Below the pieces are notes generated by a model, which saw nothing but the letters and a program-made list of their open reading frames with translations, had not been told where the DNA came from and searched no databases. Made by a program: the position numbers and the translations under genes. This document shows, piece after piece, positions 32,718 through 40,564 of a stretch of DNA of 64,000 nucleotides (position 1 is its first letter; every line of letters begins with the position of its first letter). The DNA is taken from contig NZ_AUCH01000008.1 in NCBI RefSeq assembly GCF_000429665.1, forward strand, positions 130,460 through 194,459, read 5' to 3'. Source of the stretch: Azovibrio restrictus DSM 23866 (lineage in GTDB: Bacteria > Pseudomonadota > Gammaproteobacteria > Burkholderiales > Rhodocyclaceae).

Positions 32718-33038
32718 ATGTCCCAAATCAATACCGCTTCCACCGCATCCAAGGAAAAGCTCGTTGCCGACATGAAAGTCGTGATCGCCGATGCCGAAGA
32801 AATCCTGAAGAGCACCGCCGACGTGGCCGGCGAGAAGATGGCCAGCATCCGCGGCAAGATCGAAGCCCGCCTCAAGGACGCCAAAGTGCGCCTGGAAGAC
32901 GCTGAAGCCGCCCTGGTGGACAAGACCAAGGCCTGCGCCCGCGCCACTGATGATTTCGTCCATGACCAGCCCTGGAAGGCTGTGGGCGTGGCCGCCGTTG
33001 TCGGCCTGGCCCTGGGTGTGCTGATCGGCCGTCGCTGA
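32718..33038 (+). CDS. DUF883/ElaB-YqjD family membrane protein
   Basis: 106-residue protein: a long charged amphipathic helix (residues about 10-80) and one C-terminal membrane segment (WKAVGVAAVVGLALGVLIGRR). This is the layout of ElaB/YqjD, which tether ribosomes to the inner membrane in stationary phase in E. coli. It is first in a four-gene cluster with a YqjE-like protein, a YqjK-like protein and a small membrane protein, matching the E. coli yqjD-yqjE-yqjK order. The ribosome role is known only for homologues. Confidence 0.88.
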   Translation: MSQINTASTASKEKLVADMKVVIADAEEILKSTADVAGEKMASIRGKIEARLKDAKVRLEDAEAALVDKTKACARATDDFVHDQPWKAVGVAAVVGLALGVLIGRR

Positions 33039-33041
33039 TCG

Positions 33042-33443
33042 ATGTCGGATAAGGCAGCTCCCGGATTGTTCCGGTCCCTGAGGAATCTGCTCGGGGATCT
33101 GGTGGATGTGGGCCGGACCCGTCTGGCCCTGCTCGCCAACGAGGTGGAAGAAGAGAAGATCCGCCTCGTGGGGGTGCTGGTGCACAGCATCCTGGCCCTG
33201 GCCTGCCTGATCATCGGGGCGGTCCTGCTGGTGGCTTTTCTGGTGCTGCTGTTCTGGGAACAACGCCTGCTGGTGATGGGCGTTTCCTGTTTCCTGTTCC
33301 TGGCCGCCGCCCTGGGCTTTGCCCGGCGCAGCCAGATGGGGCTGGCCCGGGGGTCAGGCCTGTTCAAGGCCAGTCTGGCCGAGTTGCAGGCGGATGCTGT
33401 CAGCCTGCGTGCCGGAGCCCGGGATGAATCCCCGTCTGCTTGA
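33042..33443 (+). CDS. Phage-holin-family / YqjE-like membrane protein
   Basis: 133-residue protein with an N-terminal amphipathic region (LFRSLRNLLGDLVDVGRTRLALLANEVEEEK, in two parts) and two membrane segments (about 47-72 and 78-97). This is the pattern of the holin superfamily III / YqjE group, which despite the name is usually not phage-derived. It starts 3 bases after the DUF883 gene and overlaps the next gene by 20 bases. Function unknown; expression with YqjD-like proteins suggests an envelope or stress role. Confidence 0.85.
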   Translation: MSDKAAPGLFRSLRNLLGDLVDVGRTRLALLANEVEEEKIRLVGVLVHSILALACLIIGAVLLVAFLVLLFWEQRLLVMGVSCFLFLAAALGFARRSQMGLARGSGLFKASLAELQADAVSLRAGARDESPSA

Positions 33444-33714
33444 GCTGCGGGAGCAGCGCGGTGCCCTGCGGGCCCGCTGTGCTGCCCAGCGGCATGCCCT
33501 GGCTGTGCATGGAGAGGCCCTGGAGCGGGTGTGCTCGGTGGCTGACCGGCTGCGGGCCGGGCTGCACTGGGTGCGGCAGAATCCTGCCGTGGTGGGCGTG
33601 GCCGCCACGGCTCTCGTGTTGATGAAGCCTTCCCGTGCCTGGCGCTGGGGGCGGCGCGCCCTGTGGGCCTGGCAAGGCTGGCGCGCCCTGCGGCAACGCA
33701 TCCATTCCCTCTGA
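33424..33714 (+). CDS. YqjK-like small protein
   Basis: 96-residue basic protein (MNPRLLELREQRGALRARCA and onward), rich in Arg, Leu and Ala, with a weakly hydrophobic stretch WVRQNPAVVGVAATALVLM. The position after YqjE-like and DUF883 genes and the RxxLxxRAxxQR-type start match YqjK. Its start lies inside the end of the preceding gene (20-base overlap), indicating coupling. No biochemical role is known. Confidence 0.75.
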   Translation: MNPRLLELREQRGALRARCAAQRHALAVHGEALERVCSVADRLRAGLHWVRQNPAVVGVAATALVLMKPSRAWRWGRRALWAWQGWRALRQRIHSL

Positions 33715-33719
33715 TTCCC

Positions 33720-34034
33720 GTGCAGCCTCCCGCAGATCCGGCCACTGCCGTGACCTCGCGTCTGCCCTCCTGGTGGCGGCAGCTGCTGCTCATCCAGCGC
33801 CGGGAACTGGGGCACACCCTGGCGGAGCTGGCCGCCTTGCGGGGTTTCATGCCCCTGCTCATGAAGGTGCGCAACGGGGGCCACTGGACGCCAGAGGAAA
33901 AGGAAATCCTCTTGGCGCACCTGCGCCGGCTTTCCCGTCTTTCTCCCTATTTCATGCTGTTGCTGCTGCCGGGATCGGCCCTGCTGCTGCCGCTCTACGC
34001 CTGGTGGCTGGACCGGCGCCGCCTGAAGCGCTGA
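33720..34034 (+). CDS. Small membrane protein, LETM1-like
   Basis: 104 residues if begun at GTG 33720, 5 bases after the YqjK-like stop codon. The segment WWRQLLLIQRRELGHTLAEL followed by YFMLLLLPGSALLLPLYAWW resembles the short membrane-proximal part of LETM1-type proteins, with one strong membrane segment (about 76-98) and a basic C-terminus. A start further upstream (33663) would run through the previous gene. The LETM1 likeness is by eye and the function is unknown. Confidence 0.6.
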   Translation: MQPPADPATAVTSRLPSWWRQLLLIQRRELGHTLAELAALRGFMPLLMKVRNGGHWTPEEKEILLAHLRRLSRLSPYFMLLLLPGSALLLPLYAWWLDRRRLKR

Positions 34035-34043
34035 AACCCGGGC

Positions 34044-35306
34044 TCAGCCTTCTTTCCTGAGGGGCTCGTTCCAGGGGGCTACCTTGGGCAGCAGCAGCAT
34101 GCCTGGCACCGCCAGCAGGGTACAGAACAGGAAGAAGTCAAACCAGCCCAGGGATTCCACCAGTACCCCGGCGGAGGCATTGACGACGGTGCGGGGTACG
34201 GCAGTCAGGCTGGTGAACAGGGCGAACTGGGTGGCCGTGTAGGCGGGGTGGGTGGATCGGGCAATGAAGGCGGTGAAGGCGGCGGTGCCCAGCCCGACCC
34301 CCAGGTACTCGGCGGAGATCACGGCGGCCAGGGCCCAGCGGTTGAAGGCGGTGATTTCCGCCTGGGGGCCGATTCCGGCCAGCCAGGCGAAGCCCAGGAT
34401 GGTCACCAGCTGCACCAGGCCGAACAACCACAGGGCCCGGTTGATGCCGATCTTCACCATCCACAGTCCGCCTATCATGCCGCCGATCACGGCCGGCCAA
34501 AGGCCCGCATGCTTGGCGATCAGGCCGATGTCGGTCTTGCTGTAACCCATGTCCAGATAGAAGGGTGTGGACAGGGCCGTGGCCAGGGAATCACCCAGCT
34601 TGTAGAGGAACAGAAAGGAAAGAATCAACAGGGCGCTGCGCCATCCCTTGCGGCTGATGAATTCCTTGAAAGGCTCCAGACAAGCTTCGCGCAGATTCTT
34701 GGGGCGGCTGAGGACCGGGGGTTCCTGGACCATTACCGCCATCACCATGCCGGGAATCATGAACAGGGCGGTGATCCAGAACACCTGGTTCCAGGGCAGT
34801 AGGTCGGCCAGGATCAGGGACAGGGAGCCCGGGACCAGGCCGGCGACCCGGTAGGCGTTGACGTGTACCGAGTTGCCCAGGCCCAGCTCCTCTTCCGCCA
34901 GGATTTCCCGGCGGAAGGCATCCAGGGCGATGTCCTGGGTGGCAGAGAGGAAGGCGAGCAGGGCGGCCAGGGCGGAAATGAGCAGGATCTGCTCCCGGGG
35001 ATCGAAGCCCCCCAGGCTGCCGATGGAGAGCAGCAGGCCGACCTGGGCGATCAGCATCCAGCCCCGGCGTCGTCCCAGGGGCGGGGTATAGCGGTCCAGC
35101 AGGGGGGCCCAGATGAATTTCCAGGTGAAGGGGAACTGGATCAGGGCAAAGAAGCCTATGGTCTTCAGATCCACCCCTTCGCTGCGCAGCCAGGCGGGGA
35201 CCAGATTAATGAGCAGATAGAGCGGCAGGCCGGAAGCAAAGCCCGTGAAGATGCAGATCAGCATCTTGCGGGTGAGCAGGGGAGCGAGCCAGGCAGGTGG
35301 GTTCAT
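34044..35306 (-). CDS. ampG: AmpG family muropeptide MFS transporter
   Basis: 420-residue major-facilitator protein with about twelve membrane segments. FTGFASGLPLYLLINLVPAW is the AmpG start, SATQDIALDAFRREIL is the conserved central motif, and GDSLATALSTPFYLDMGYSK opens the second half. AmpG imports anhydro-muropeptides for cell-wall recycling and sets AmpC induction. A TATAAT at 35340-35335 on the minus strand is a good -10, but no clear -35 lies at the right distance. The gap to the divergent STAS gene (35,307-35,546) holds nothing else I can name. Confidence 0.93.
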   Translation of the reverse strand: MNPPAWLAPLLTRKMLICIFTGFASGLPLYLLINLVPAWLRSEGVDLKTIGFFALIQFPFTWKFIWAPLLDRYTPPLGRRRGWMLIAQVGLLLSIGSLGGFDPREQILLISALAALLAFLSATQDIALDAFRREILAEEELGLGNSVHVNAYRVAGLVPGSLSLILADLLPWNQVFWITALFMIPGMVMAVMVQEPPVLSRPKNLREACLEPFKEFISRKGWRSALLILSFLFLYKLGDSLATALSTPFYLDMGYSKTDIGLIAKHAGLWPAVIGGMIGGLWMVKIGINRALWLFGLVQLVTILGFAWLAGIGPQAEITAFNRWALAAVISAEYLGVGLGTAAFTAFIARSTHPAYTATQFALFTSLTAVPRTVVNASAGVLVESLGWFDFFLFCTLLAVPGMLLLPKVAPWNEPLRKEG

Positions 35307-35546
35307 GGGTTGGGCAGGGAAAGAGGGTGCGGCGATTATACGTGCTCGGGCAGGGCTGACGTCCTTGCCTGGCCGTGGTTCGGGACTGCCTCTTTACCAG
35401 CCTTTACACCGGGATTTTTGGGGGGTGACCGGCTGGGAAGCCCCTGTTGGCGCGGGGGGGTATATTACCAAGGGGCTATGGAGGACGGCAGGCGTTGCGC
35501 GCCATGGGATGACGTGCTAAAAAAGAGGCCCTTCCAGGCGATATCC

Positions 35547-36743
35547 ATGGTTTTCTCCTTCTTCAAAAAATCCGGCGAAAAAATGCCAGAGCGGGCTTCA
35601 GCCCGGCCCAAGGGTGAGTCATTGCCCGTGGCCGGGCCGTCCGGGGCGCCTGCTGCAGGGCCCGTGACGGAGTCTCCGGCCGGGGTGGATGAGGATTGGG
35701 ATCTTGATTTTTCCATCGCCAGCACCCAGCCCAATGGCGGCTATGGCATAGAAATCCACGAAGAAACGGACCCGTACGCCGAAATCGGCGAACACGCGGC
35801 GATTCTCTATGCCAACGGCCAGGATGCCGCGGCCCGGGCCACCCTGGAGTCTTCCATTCAGGGCAACGGCGAACCCGGGGCCGTCAAGCTCTGGGCCATG
35901 CTGTTCGACCTGCTGCGCCTCAAGGGCGAGCGGGCTGCATTTGACGCCCTGGGCCTGGAATTTGCCCGGGTCTGCGAGCTGTCGCCGCCTTCCTGGGACC
36001 TGGAGCCGGTAGTCAGCAAGCAGGTGCAGCGTGCCGCAGCGGGAAGCGTGGTGCTGCAGGGCGTGATGGCGGGTGATGATCCGGTATTCGACGGCCTGTT
36101 GCTGGCCCTGAGTGAAGGCCAGAACCGCAGCCTGGACCTGGGGCGTCTGGCGGGCCTGGACACCGAAGCCAGTGCCAAGCTGGCCCGGGTGCTGCATCAG
36201 GCCCGGCGTCGCGGACTGTCCTGGGAGCTGGCCGGAGCCGAGGGGCTGGCCAGCCGCCTGGCCAACCGGACGGTGGCGGGGCAGGCCCAGGAGGAGCCCC
36301 TCTGGCTGCTGCTGCTGGAACTCTTCCAGTACCTGGGTTGGGAAACCCAGTTCGAAGAGAAGGCTGTGGATTACGCGATCACCTTCGAGGTGTCGCCTCC
36401 CTCCTGGGAGGCGCCCCGGCATCCGGTGGCGCCCAAGGTGGAGCTGGCGCTGGTGGAGGAAGACGACGCCGAAACCGTTCCCGAGGCGGCCGCCCTGGAG
36501 GGCGAGATTCTGCAGGGCAATCTCAAGGAACTGGCGCTGCACCTGAAGCCCGAGGAAGAGTGCCGTCTCGATTTTTCCCGGGTCAGCCGTCTGGATTTCG
36601 TCAGTGCCGGCGCCCTGGTCAATCTGCTCAAAACATCCGATGTAGGTCCGGTCGTGATCTATCATCCCAACCGTCTGGTGGCCGAGTTGATGCGCGTCAT
36701 GGGTGTCGACCAGGTGGCCCGGGTCGAACTTTCCAAACACTGA
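35547..36743 (+). CDS. STAS domain protein with two STAS-like halves
   Basis: 398-residue cytoplasmic protein. After a Lys/Pro-rich start (MVFSFFKKSGEKMPERASA) there is a helical region (about 70-150), a STAS-like segment (about 165-240, VVLQGVMAGDDPVFDGLLLA through SLDLGRLAGLD) and a clearer C-terminal STAS domain (about 315-397, with CRLDFSRVSRLDFVSAGALV). STAS domains act in anti-sigma antagonism and partner switching; the usual phosphorylated Ser is not obvious in the first copy. The gene ends 8 bases before hslV. I chose ATG 35547; ATG 35478 is possible but has a poor ribosome-site spacing. Confidence 0.75.
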   Translation: MVFSFFKKSGEKMPERASARPKGESLPVAGPSGAPAAGPVTESPAGVDEDWDLDFSIASTQPNGGYGIEIHEETDPYAEIGEHAAILYANGQDAAARATLESSIQGNGEPGAVKLWAMLFDLLRLKGERAAFDALGLEFARVCELSPPSWDLEPVVSKQVQRAAAGSVVLQGVMAGDDPVFDGLLLALSEGQNRSLDLGRLAGLDTEASAKLARVLHQARRRGLSWELAGAEGLASRLANRTVAGQAQEEPLWLLLLELFQYLGWETQFEEKAVDYAITFEVSPPSWEAPRHPVAPKVELALVEEDDAETVPEAAALEGEILQGNLKELALHLKPEEECRLDFSRVSRLDFVSAGALVNLLKTSDVGPVVIYHPNRLVAELMRVMGVDQVARVELSKH

Positions 36744-36751
36744 GGTTTTTC

Positions 36752-37291
36752 ATGGAGCAATACCACGGCACCACGATCCTGTCGGTGCGGCGGGGCAATG
36801 TCGTCGCCATTGGTGGCGACGGCCAGGTCACCCTGGGCAATATGGTCATCAAGCAGACCGCCCGGAAGATCCGGCGCCTGTACCAGGATCGCATCCTGAC
36901 CGGCTTTGCCGGTGCCACGGCCGATGCCTTCACCCTGCTGGACCTGTTTGAATCCAAGCTGGAGAAGCACCAGGGCAACCTGATGCGCAGCGCCGTGGAG
37001 CTGGCCAAGGAGTGGCGCACCGACCGCATGTTGCGCCGCCTGGAAGCGATGCTGATCGTGGCCGACCGGGAGCGCACCATGGTCATCACCGGCAATGGCG
37101 ATGTGCTGGAGCCGGAGCAGGGCGTTGCCGCCATCGGTTCCGGCGGCGCCTATGCCCAGAGTGCTGCCCGGGCCCTGCTGGAAAATACCGAGCTGTCTCC
37201 CGAAGAAATCGTGCGCAAGTCCCTGGAAATTGCCGGGGACATCTGCATCTACACCAACAAGAACTTCATTCTGGAGGTGCTGGAAGCATGA
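36752..37291 (+). CDS. hslV: ATP-dependent protease subunit HslV
   Basis: 179-residue proteasome-like peptidase of HslVU. The short propeptide MEQYHG is removed to expose the catalytic Thr of TTILSVRRGN. Conserved segments are VAIGGDGQVTLGN, GFAGATADAFTLLDLFE and AIGSGGAYAQSAARALLENT. The stop overlaps the hslU start in ATGA form. It degrades damaged or regulatory proteins fed by HslU. Confidence 0.97.
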   Translation: MEQYHGTTILSVRRGNVVAIGGDGQVTLGNMVIKQTARKIRRLYQDRILTGFAGATADAFTLLDLFESKLEKHQGNLMRSAVELAKEWRTDRMLRRLEAMLIVADRERTMVITGNGDVLEPEQGVAAIGSGGAYAQSAARALLENTELSPEEIVRKSLEIAGDICIYTNKNFILEVLEA

Positions 37292-38622
37292 CCACCATGA
37301 CTCCCCAGGAAATCGTCCACGAGCTGGACAAGCACATTGTCGGTCAGGCCAATGCCAAGAAGGCCGTGGCCATTGCCCTCCGGAACCGCTGGCGACGGGC
37401 TCAGGTGGGAGAGCCCCTGCGTTCCGAGATCACCCCCAAGAACATCCTCATGATCGGTCCCACCGGGGTCGGCAAGACCGAGATTGCCCGGCGGCTGGCA
37501 CGGCTGGCCCATGCGCCCTTCATCAAGGTGGAGGCCACCAAGTTCACCGAGGTGGGCTACGTGGGTCGGGACGTGGATACCATCATCCGCGACCTGATGG
37601 AAATTGCCATCAAGGAGCAGCGTGAAAAGGCCATGGCTCAGGTGCGGGTACGCGCCGAAGATGCCGCCGAGGAGCGGGTGCTGGATGCCCTGCTGCCCCC
37701 GGCCCGCAGCGCCGGATTCTTTGCCGAGAATGCCCCGGCCGAAGATAACGGCACTCGGCAGAAATTCCGCAAGAAGCTGCGGGAGGGGGAGCTGGACGAC
37801 AAGGAAATCGAGATCGAAGTGGCCCTGCCCGCCATGCAGGCGGAAATCTTCGCCCCGCCGGGGATGGAGGAGCTCACCAATCAAATCCAGGGCATGTTCC
37901 AGAACATGGGCGGTGGCCGCAAGAAAAGTCGCAAGCTGAAGATCAAGGAAGCCCTGAAGCTCCTGACCGACGAGGAAGCCGCCAAGCTGGTGAACGACGA
38001 GGAGGTGAAGCTGGAGGCCCTGAAGAACGTGGAGCAGAACGGCATCGTCTTCCTGGACGAGATCGACAAGGTGGCCAGCCGCGGCAATGCCCAGGGGGCC
38101 GACGTTTCCCGCCAGGGGGTGCAGCGGGACCTGCTGCCCCTGGTGGAGGGCACCACGGTGTCCACCAAGTACGGCATGGTGAAGACCGACCACATCCTGT
38201 TCATCGCTTCCGGGGCCTTTCATCTGGCCAAGCCCTCCGACCTGATTCCGGAACTCCAGGGCCGTTTCCCCATCCGGGTGGAGCTCGATTCCCTGTCCGT
38301 GGCCGATTTCGAGTGCATCCTGACCCAGACCGATGCCTGTCTGACCCGCCAGTACCAGGCCTTGCTGGAAACCGAAGGGCTGCAGCTGGGATTCGGCGAG
38401 GATGGCATCCGCCGCCTGGCAGAAATCGCCTTCCAGGTGAATGAGAAGACCGAGAACATCGGCGCCAGGCGTCTCTATACGGTGCTGGAAAAACTCCTGG
38501 AGGAGGTGTCCTTCAGCGCCGGCAAGGCCGGGCTGGAGCAGGTCCATGTGGACGCTGCCTATGTGGACGCCCGCCTGGGAGACCTGGCGGCGGACGAGGA
38601 TCTGTCCCGCTATGTGCTGTAG
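37288..38622 (+). CDS. hslU: ATP-dependent protease ATPase subunit HslU
   Basis: 444-residue AAA+ unfoldase partner of HslV. It has IVGQANAKKAVAIALRNRWR, Walker A GPTGVGKT at residues 57-64, the HslU-specific VEATKFTEVGYVGRDV pore region, Walker B GIVFLDEIDKV, and the C-terminal tail ending DLSRYVL, which docks into HslV. The start at ATG 37288 is fixed by GGAGG and by the 4-base overlap with hslV. An intrinsic terminator follows. Confidence 0.97.
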   Translation: MTTMTPQEIVHELDKHIVGQANAKKAVAIALRNRWRRAQVGEPLRSEITPKNILMIGPTGVGKTEIARRLARLAHAPFIKVEATKFTEVGYVGRDVDTIIRDLMEIAIKEQREKAMAQVRVRAEDAAEERVLDALLPPARSAGFFAENAPAEDNGTRQKFRKKLREGELDDKEIEIEVALPAMQAEIFAPPGMEELTNQIQGMFQNMGGGRKKSRKLKIKEALKLLTDEEAAKLVNDEEVKLEALKNVEQNGIVFLDEIDKVASRGNAQGADVSRQGVQRDLLPLVEGTTVSTKYGMVKTDHILFIASGAFHLAKPSDLIPELQGRFPIRVELDSLSVADFECILTQTDACLTRQYQALLETEGLQLGFGEDGIRRLAEIAFQVNEKTENIGARRLYTVLEKLLEEVSFSAGKAGLEQVHVDAAYVDARLGDLAADEDLSRYVL

Positions 38623-38645
38623 GGGCCATCCCCCTTTTCGCCCAA

Positions 38646-38675
38646 GAAAAAGCCCGGGATTTCCCGGGCTTTTTC
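38646..38675. terminator. Intrinsic terminator between hslU and lysA
   Basis: AAAAAGCCCGGGA and TCCCGGGCTTTTT form a long perfect stem flanked by A and T runs, so it can end both hslVU and the convergent lptM-lysA unit. Confidence 0.92.
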
Positions 38676-38697
38676 CATTCCTGCCAGAGGTCGCCCC

Positions 38698-39978
38698 TTA
38701 ATCGGGCAGCTTCTGCTCCAGGGCGTAGAGCTCGGCCACGGTTTCCCGGCGGCGGATGCAGTGGATCTTGTCGCCATCCACCATCGCTTCGGCAGCCCTG
38801 GGGCGGGTGTTGTAGTTGGAGCTCATGGCCATGCCGTAGGCGCCGGCCGACATGACCGCCAGCAGGTCGCCGGGCGCCACGGCCAGGGCCCGGTCCTGGC
38901 CGAGGAAGTCGCCGGTTTCGCATACCGGGCCCACCACGTCATAGACCGCCGTCTGACTACCCGGCTGCCGCCGCACTTCCTGGATTTCGTGCCAGGCCTC
39001 GTAGAGGGCGGGGCGCATCAGGTCGTTCATGGCCGCATCGATGACGGCAAAGTTCTTGCCTTCCCCGGGCTTGAGGAATTCCACCCGGGTCAGCAGCAGC
39101 CCGGCATTGCCTACCAGCCTGCGTCCCGGTTCGAGGATGATCTTCAGGCCCCGTCCCTGGAGCCGATCCAGCAGGGGGCGCAGGTAGCTGTCCACGCTCG
39201 GCTCGCTGTCCTGCTGCCGGTAGCGGATGCCCAGGCCGCCGCCCAGGTCCAGGTGGTGGATGGGGATGTTGCGGGTAGTCAGGGCGTCCAGCAGCTGCAG
39301 GACCCGTTCCAGGGCTTCCACGAAGGGACTGGGGTCCAGGAGCTGGGAGCCGATGTGGCAGTCGATGCCTTCCACCTGCAGATGGGGCAGGGCGGCGGCC
39401 TTTTCGTACAGGGCCAGGGCGTCCTCGATGGGAACACCGAACTTGGCGGTCTTCAGGCCCGTGGAGATGTAGGGGTGGGTCTTGGGGTCCACGTCCGGGT
39501 TGACCCGCAGGCTGATGGGCGCCTTCTTGCCCAGGCGGCAGGCCACCAGGTTGAGGCGCTCCAGTTCGGCGGCGGATTCCACGTTGAAGCAGAGGATGCC
39601 GGCGTTCAGGGCCTGTTCCATCTCGGCTTCAGTCTTGCCGACCCCGGAGAACACCACCTTGCCGGCATCGGCGCCGGCCGCCAGCACCCGTTCCAGCTCA
39701 CCGCCGGAAACGATGTCGAAACCAGCACCCAGGCGGGCGAAGAGGTTGAGGATGGCCAGGTTGGAATTGGCCTTGACCGCGTAGCACACCAGACTGTTGG
39801 CCCCGGCCGGGTGGCTCGCCAGGACCCGCTGGAACGCTTCCAGATTGGCGCTCAGGGCGCTACGGGAATAAACGTAGGTGGGGGTGCCGAAAGCCGCCTC
39901 GATCTGGGCGAGGGGAATCTCTTCTGCGTACAGTTCATTCTGCCGATAGGCGAAGTGGGGGGTGCCGACAGTGTTCAT
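38698..39978 (-). CDS. lysA: Diaminopimelate decarboxylase LysA
   Basis: 426-residue PLP enzyme that makes lysine from meso-diaminopimelate. The PLP lysine is in YAVKANSNLAIL, followed by GAGFDIVSGGELERVLAAG, the phosphate loop HLDLGGGLGI, EPGRRLVGNAG, and the catalytic CETGDFLGQDR near the C-terminus. It sits downstream of lptM with the two coding regions overlapping by 4 bases, the usual betaproteobacterial arrangement next to cyaY. Confidence 0.97.
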   Translation of the reverse strand: MNTVGTPHFAYRQNELYAEEIPLAQIEAAFGTPTYVYSRSALSANLEAFQRVLASHPAGANSLVCYAVKANSNLAILNLFARLGAGFDIVSGGELERVLAAGADAGKVVFSGVGKTEAEMEQALNAGILCFNVESAAELERLNLVACRLGKKAPISLRVNPDVDPKTHPYISTGLKTAKFGVPIEDALALYEKAAALPHLQVEGIDCHIGSQLLDPSPFVEALERVLQLLDALTTRNIPIHHLDLGGGLGIRYRQQDSEPSVDSYLRPLLDRLQGRGLKIILEPGRRLVGNAGLLLTRVEFLKPGEGKNFAVIDAAMNDLMRPALYEAWHEIQEVRRQPGSQTAVYDVVGPVCETGDFLGQDRALAVAPGDLLAVMSAGAYGMAMSSNYNTRPRAAEAMVDGDKIHCIRRRETVAELYALEQKLPD

Positions 39979-40142
39979 TTCTGGGGTTCCGGGGGCGTGC
40001 TAACATGGTCCGGCTGGCTGGCGGACAGCTGGCCGAGCAGGGGTGCCGATGCGGGGCCGGCAGGTTTTTCCAGGGCGCCTTTGGCGCCGCAGGCGGCGCA
40101 CAGGCAGAGGATGGCCAGGGATGTGATCAGACGACGCATCAT
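39975..40142 (-). CDS. lptM: LptM-type small lipoprotein
   Basis: 55-residue lipoprotein starting MMRRLITSLAILCLCAACGA, with the lipidated Cys at 18 and the diagnostic CGAKGALEKP after it, matching the CGxKGPL motif of LptM (YifL). In E. coli LptM helps LptD mature in the outer-membrane LPS translocon. Its TGA overlaps the lysA ATG (ATGA). ATG 40139 is a second possible start one codon in. The ribosome site is poor. Identification relies on the motif plus the conserved position before lysA. Confidence 0.85.
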   Translation of the reverse strand: MMRRLITSLAILCLCAACGAKGALEKPAGPASAPLLGQLSASQPDHVSTPPEPQK

Positions 40143-40180
40143 GGTGAGGTGAATAGACAGGCAGAGGATGTTAGCACAGC

Positions 40181-40504
40181 ATGGATGAGCGGGAATTTGC
40201 CGAGCGGGCCGAGCAGATGCTGGCCCATATCGAGAGGGTTCTGGAGGGTGTCGATCAGGGGCTGGATTACGAGGTGGCTCCAGGAGGCATCCTGGAGATC
40301 GAGTTCGAGGATGGCAGCCAGGTGATCATCAACCGCCACATGGCGGCCCGGGAAATCTGGGTGGCGGCCAGGAGCGGTGGCTTCCATTTCCGTTGGGATG
40401 GGGCGGACTGGGTCGATACCCGTAGCGGGAAATCCCTGTTGTCCTGCTTGGGGGAAGTGCTCTCCAGCCAGGCTGGTGTGCCGATCATCTTTCCGGGCTG
40501 TTAA
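40181..40504 (+). CDS. cyaY: Iron-sulfur assembly regulator CyaY (bacterial frataxin)
   Basis: 107-residue frataxin-fold protein. It starts with an acidic helix (MDEREFAERAEQMLAHIERV), then the beta sheet with GILEIEFEDGSQVIINRH and AAREIWVAARSGGFHF, and the closing helix near DTRSGKSLLSCLGEVL. CyaY binds iron through acidic residues and slows IscS during Fe-S assembly. It is divergent from lptM-lysA with about 40 bases between. Confidence 0.95.
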   Translation: MDEREFAERAEQMLAHIERVLEGVDQGLDYEVAPGGILEIEFEDGSQVIINRHMAAREIWVAARSGGFHFRWDGADWVDTRSGKSLLSCLGEVLSSQAGVPIIFPGC

Positions 40505-40516
40505 GCCGCGCTTTCG

Positions 40517-40559
40517 CACATGAACAAAAGCCCGGGACTTCCGGGCTTTTGTTCATGTG
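40517..40559. terminator. Bidirectional intrinsic terminator between cyaY and mrcA
   Basis: CACATGAACAAAAGCCCGGG pairs with its inverted copy (CCCGGGCTTTTGTTCATGTG, one base bulged), an unusually long stem of about 20 bp with embedded A and T runs. It separates convergent cyaY and mrcA. Confidence 0.9.
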
Positions 40560-40564
40560 TCAGC

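Noticed and set aside
33042..33443. Holin-family protein as a sign of prophage
   Set aside because: It belongs to a chromosomal yqjDEK-like cluster and no other phage gene is nearby.
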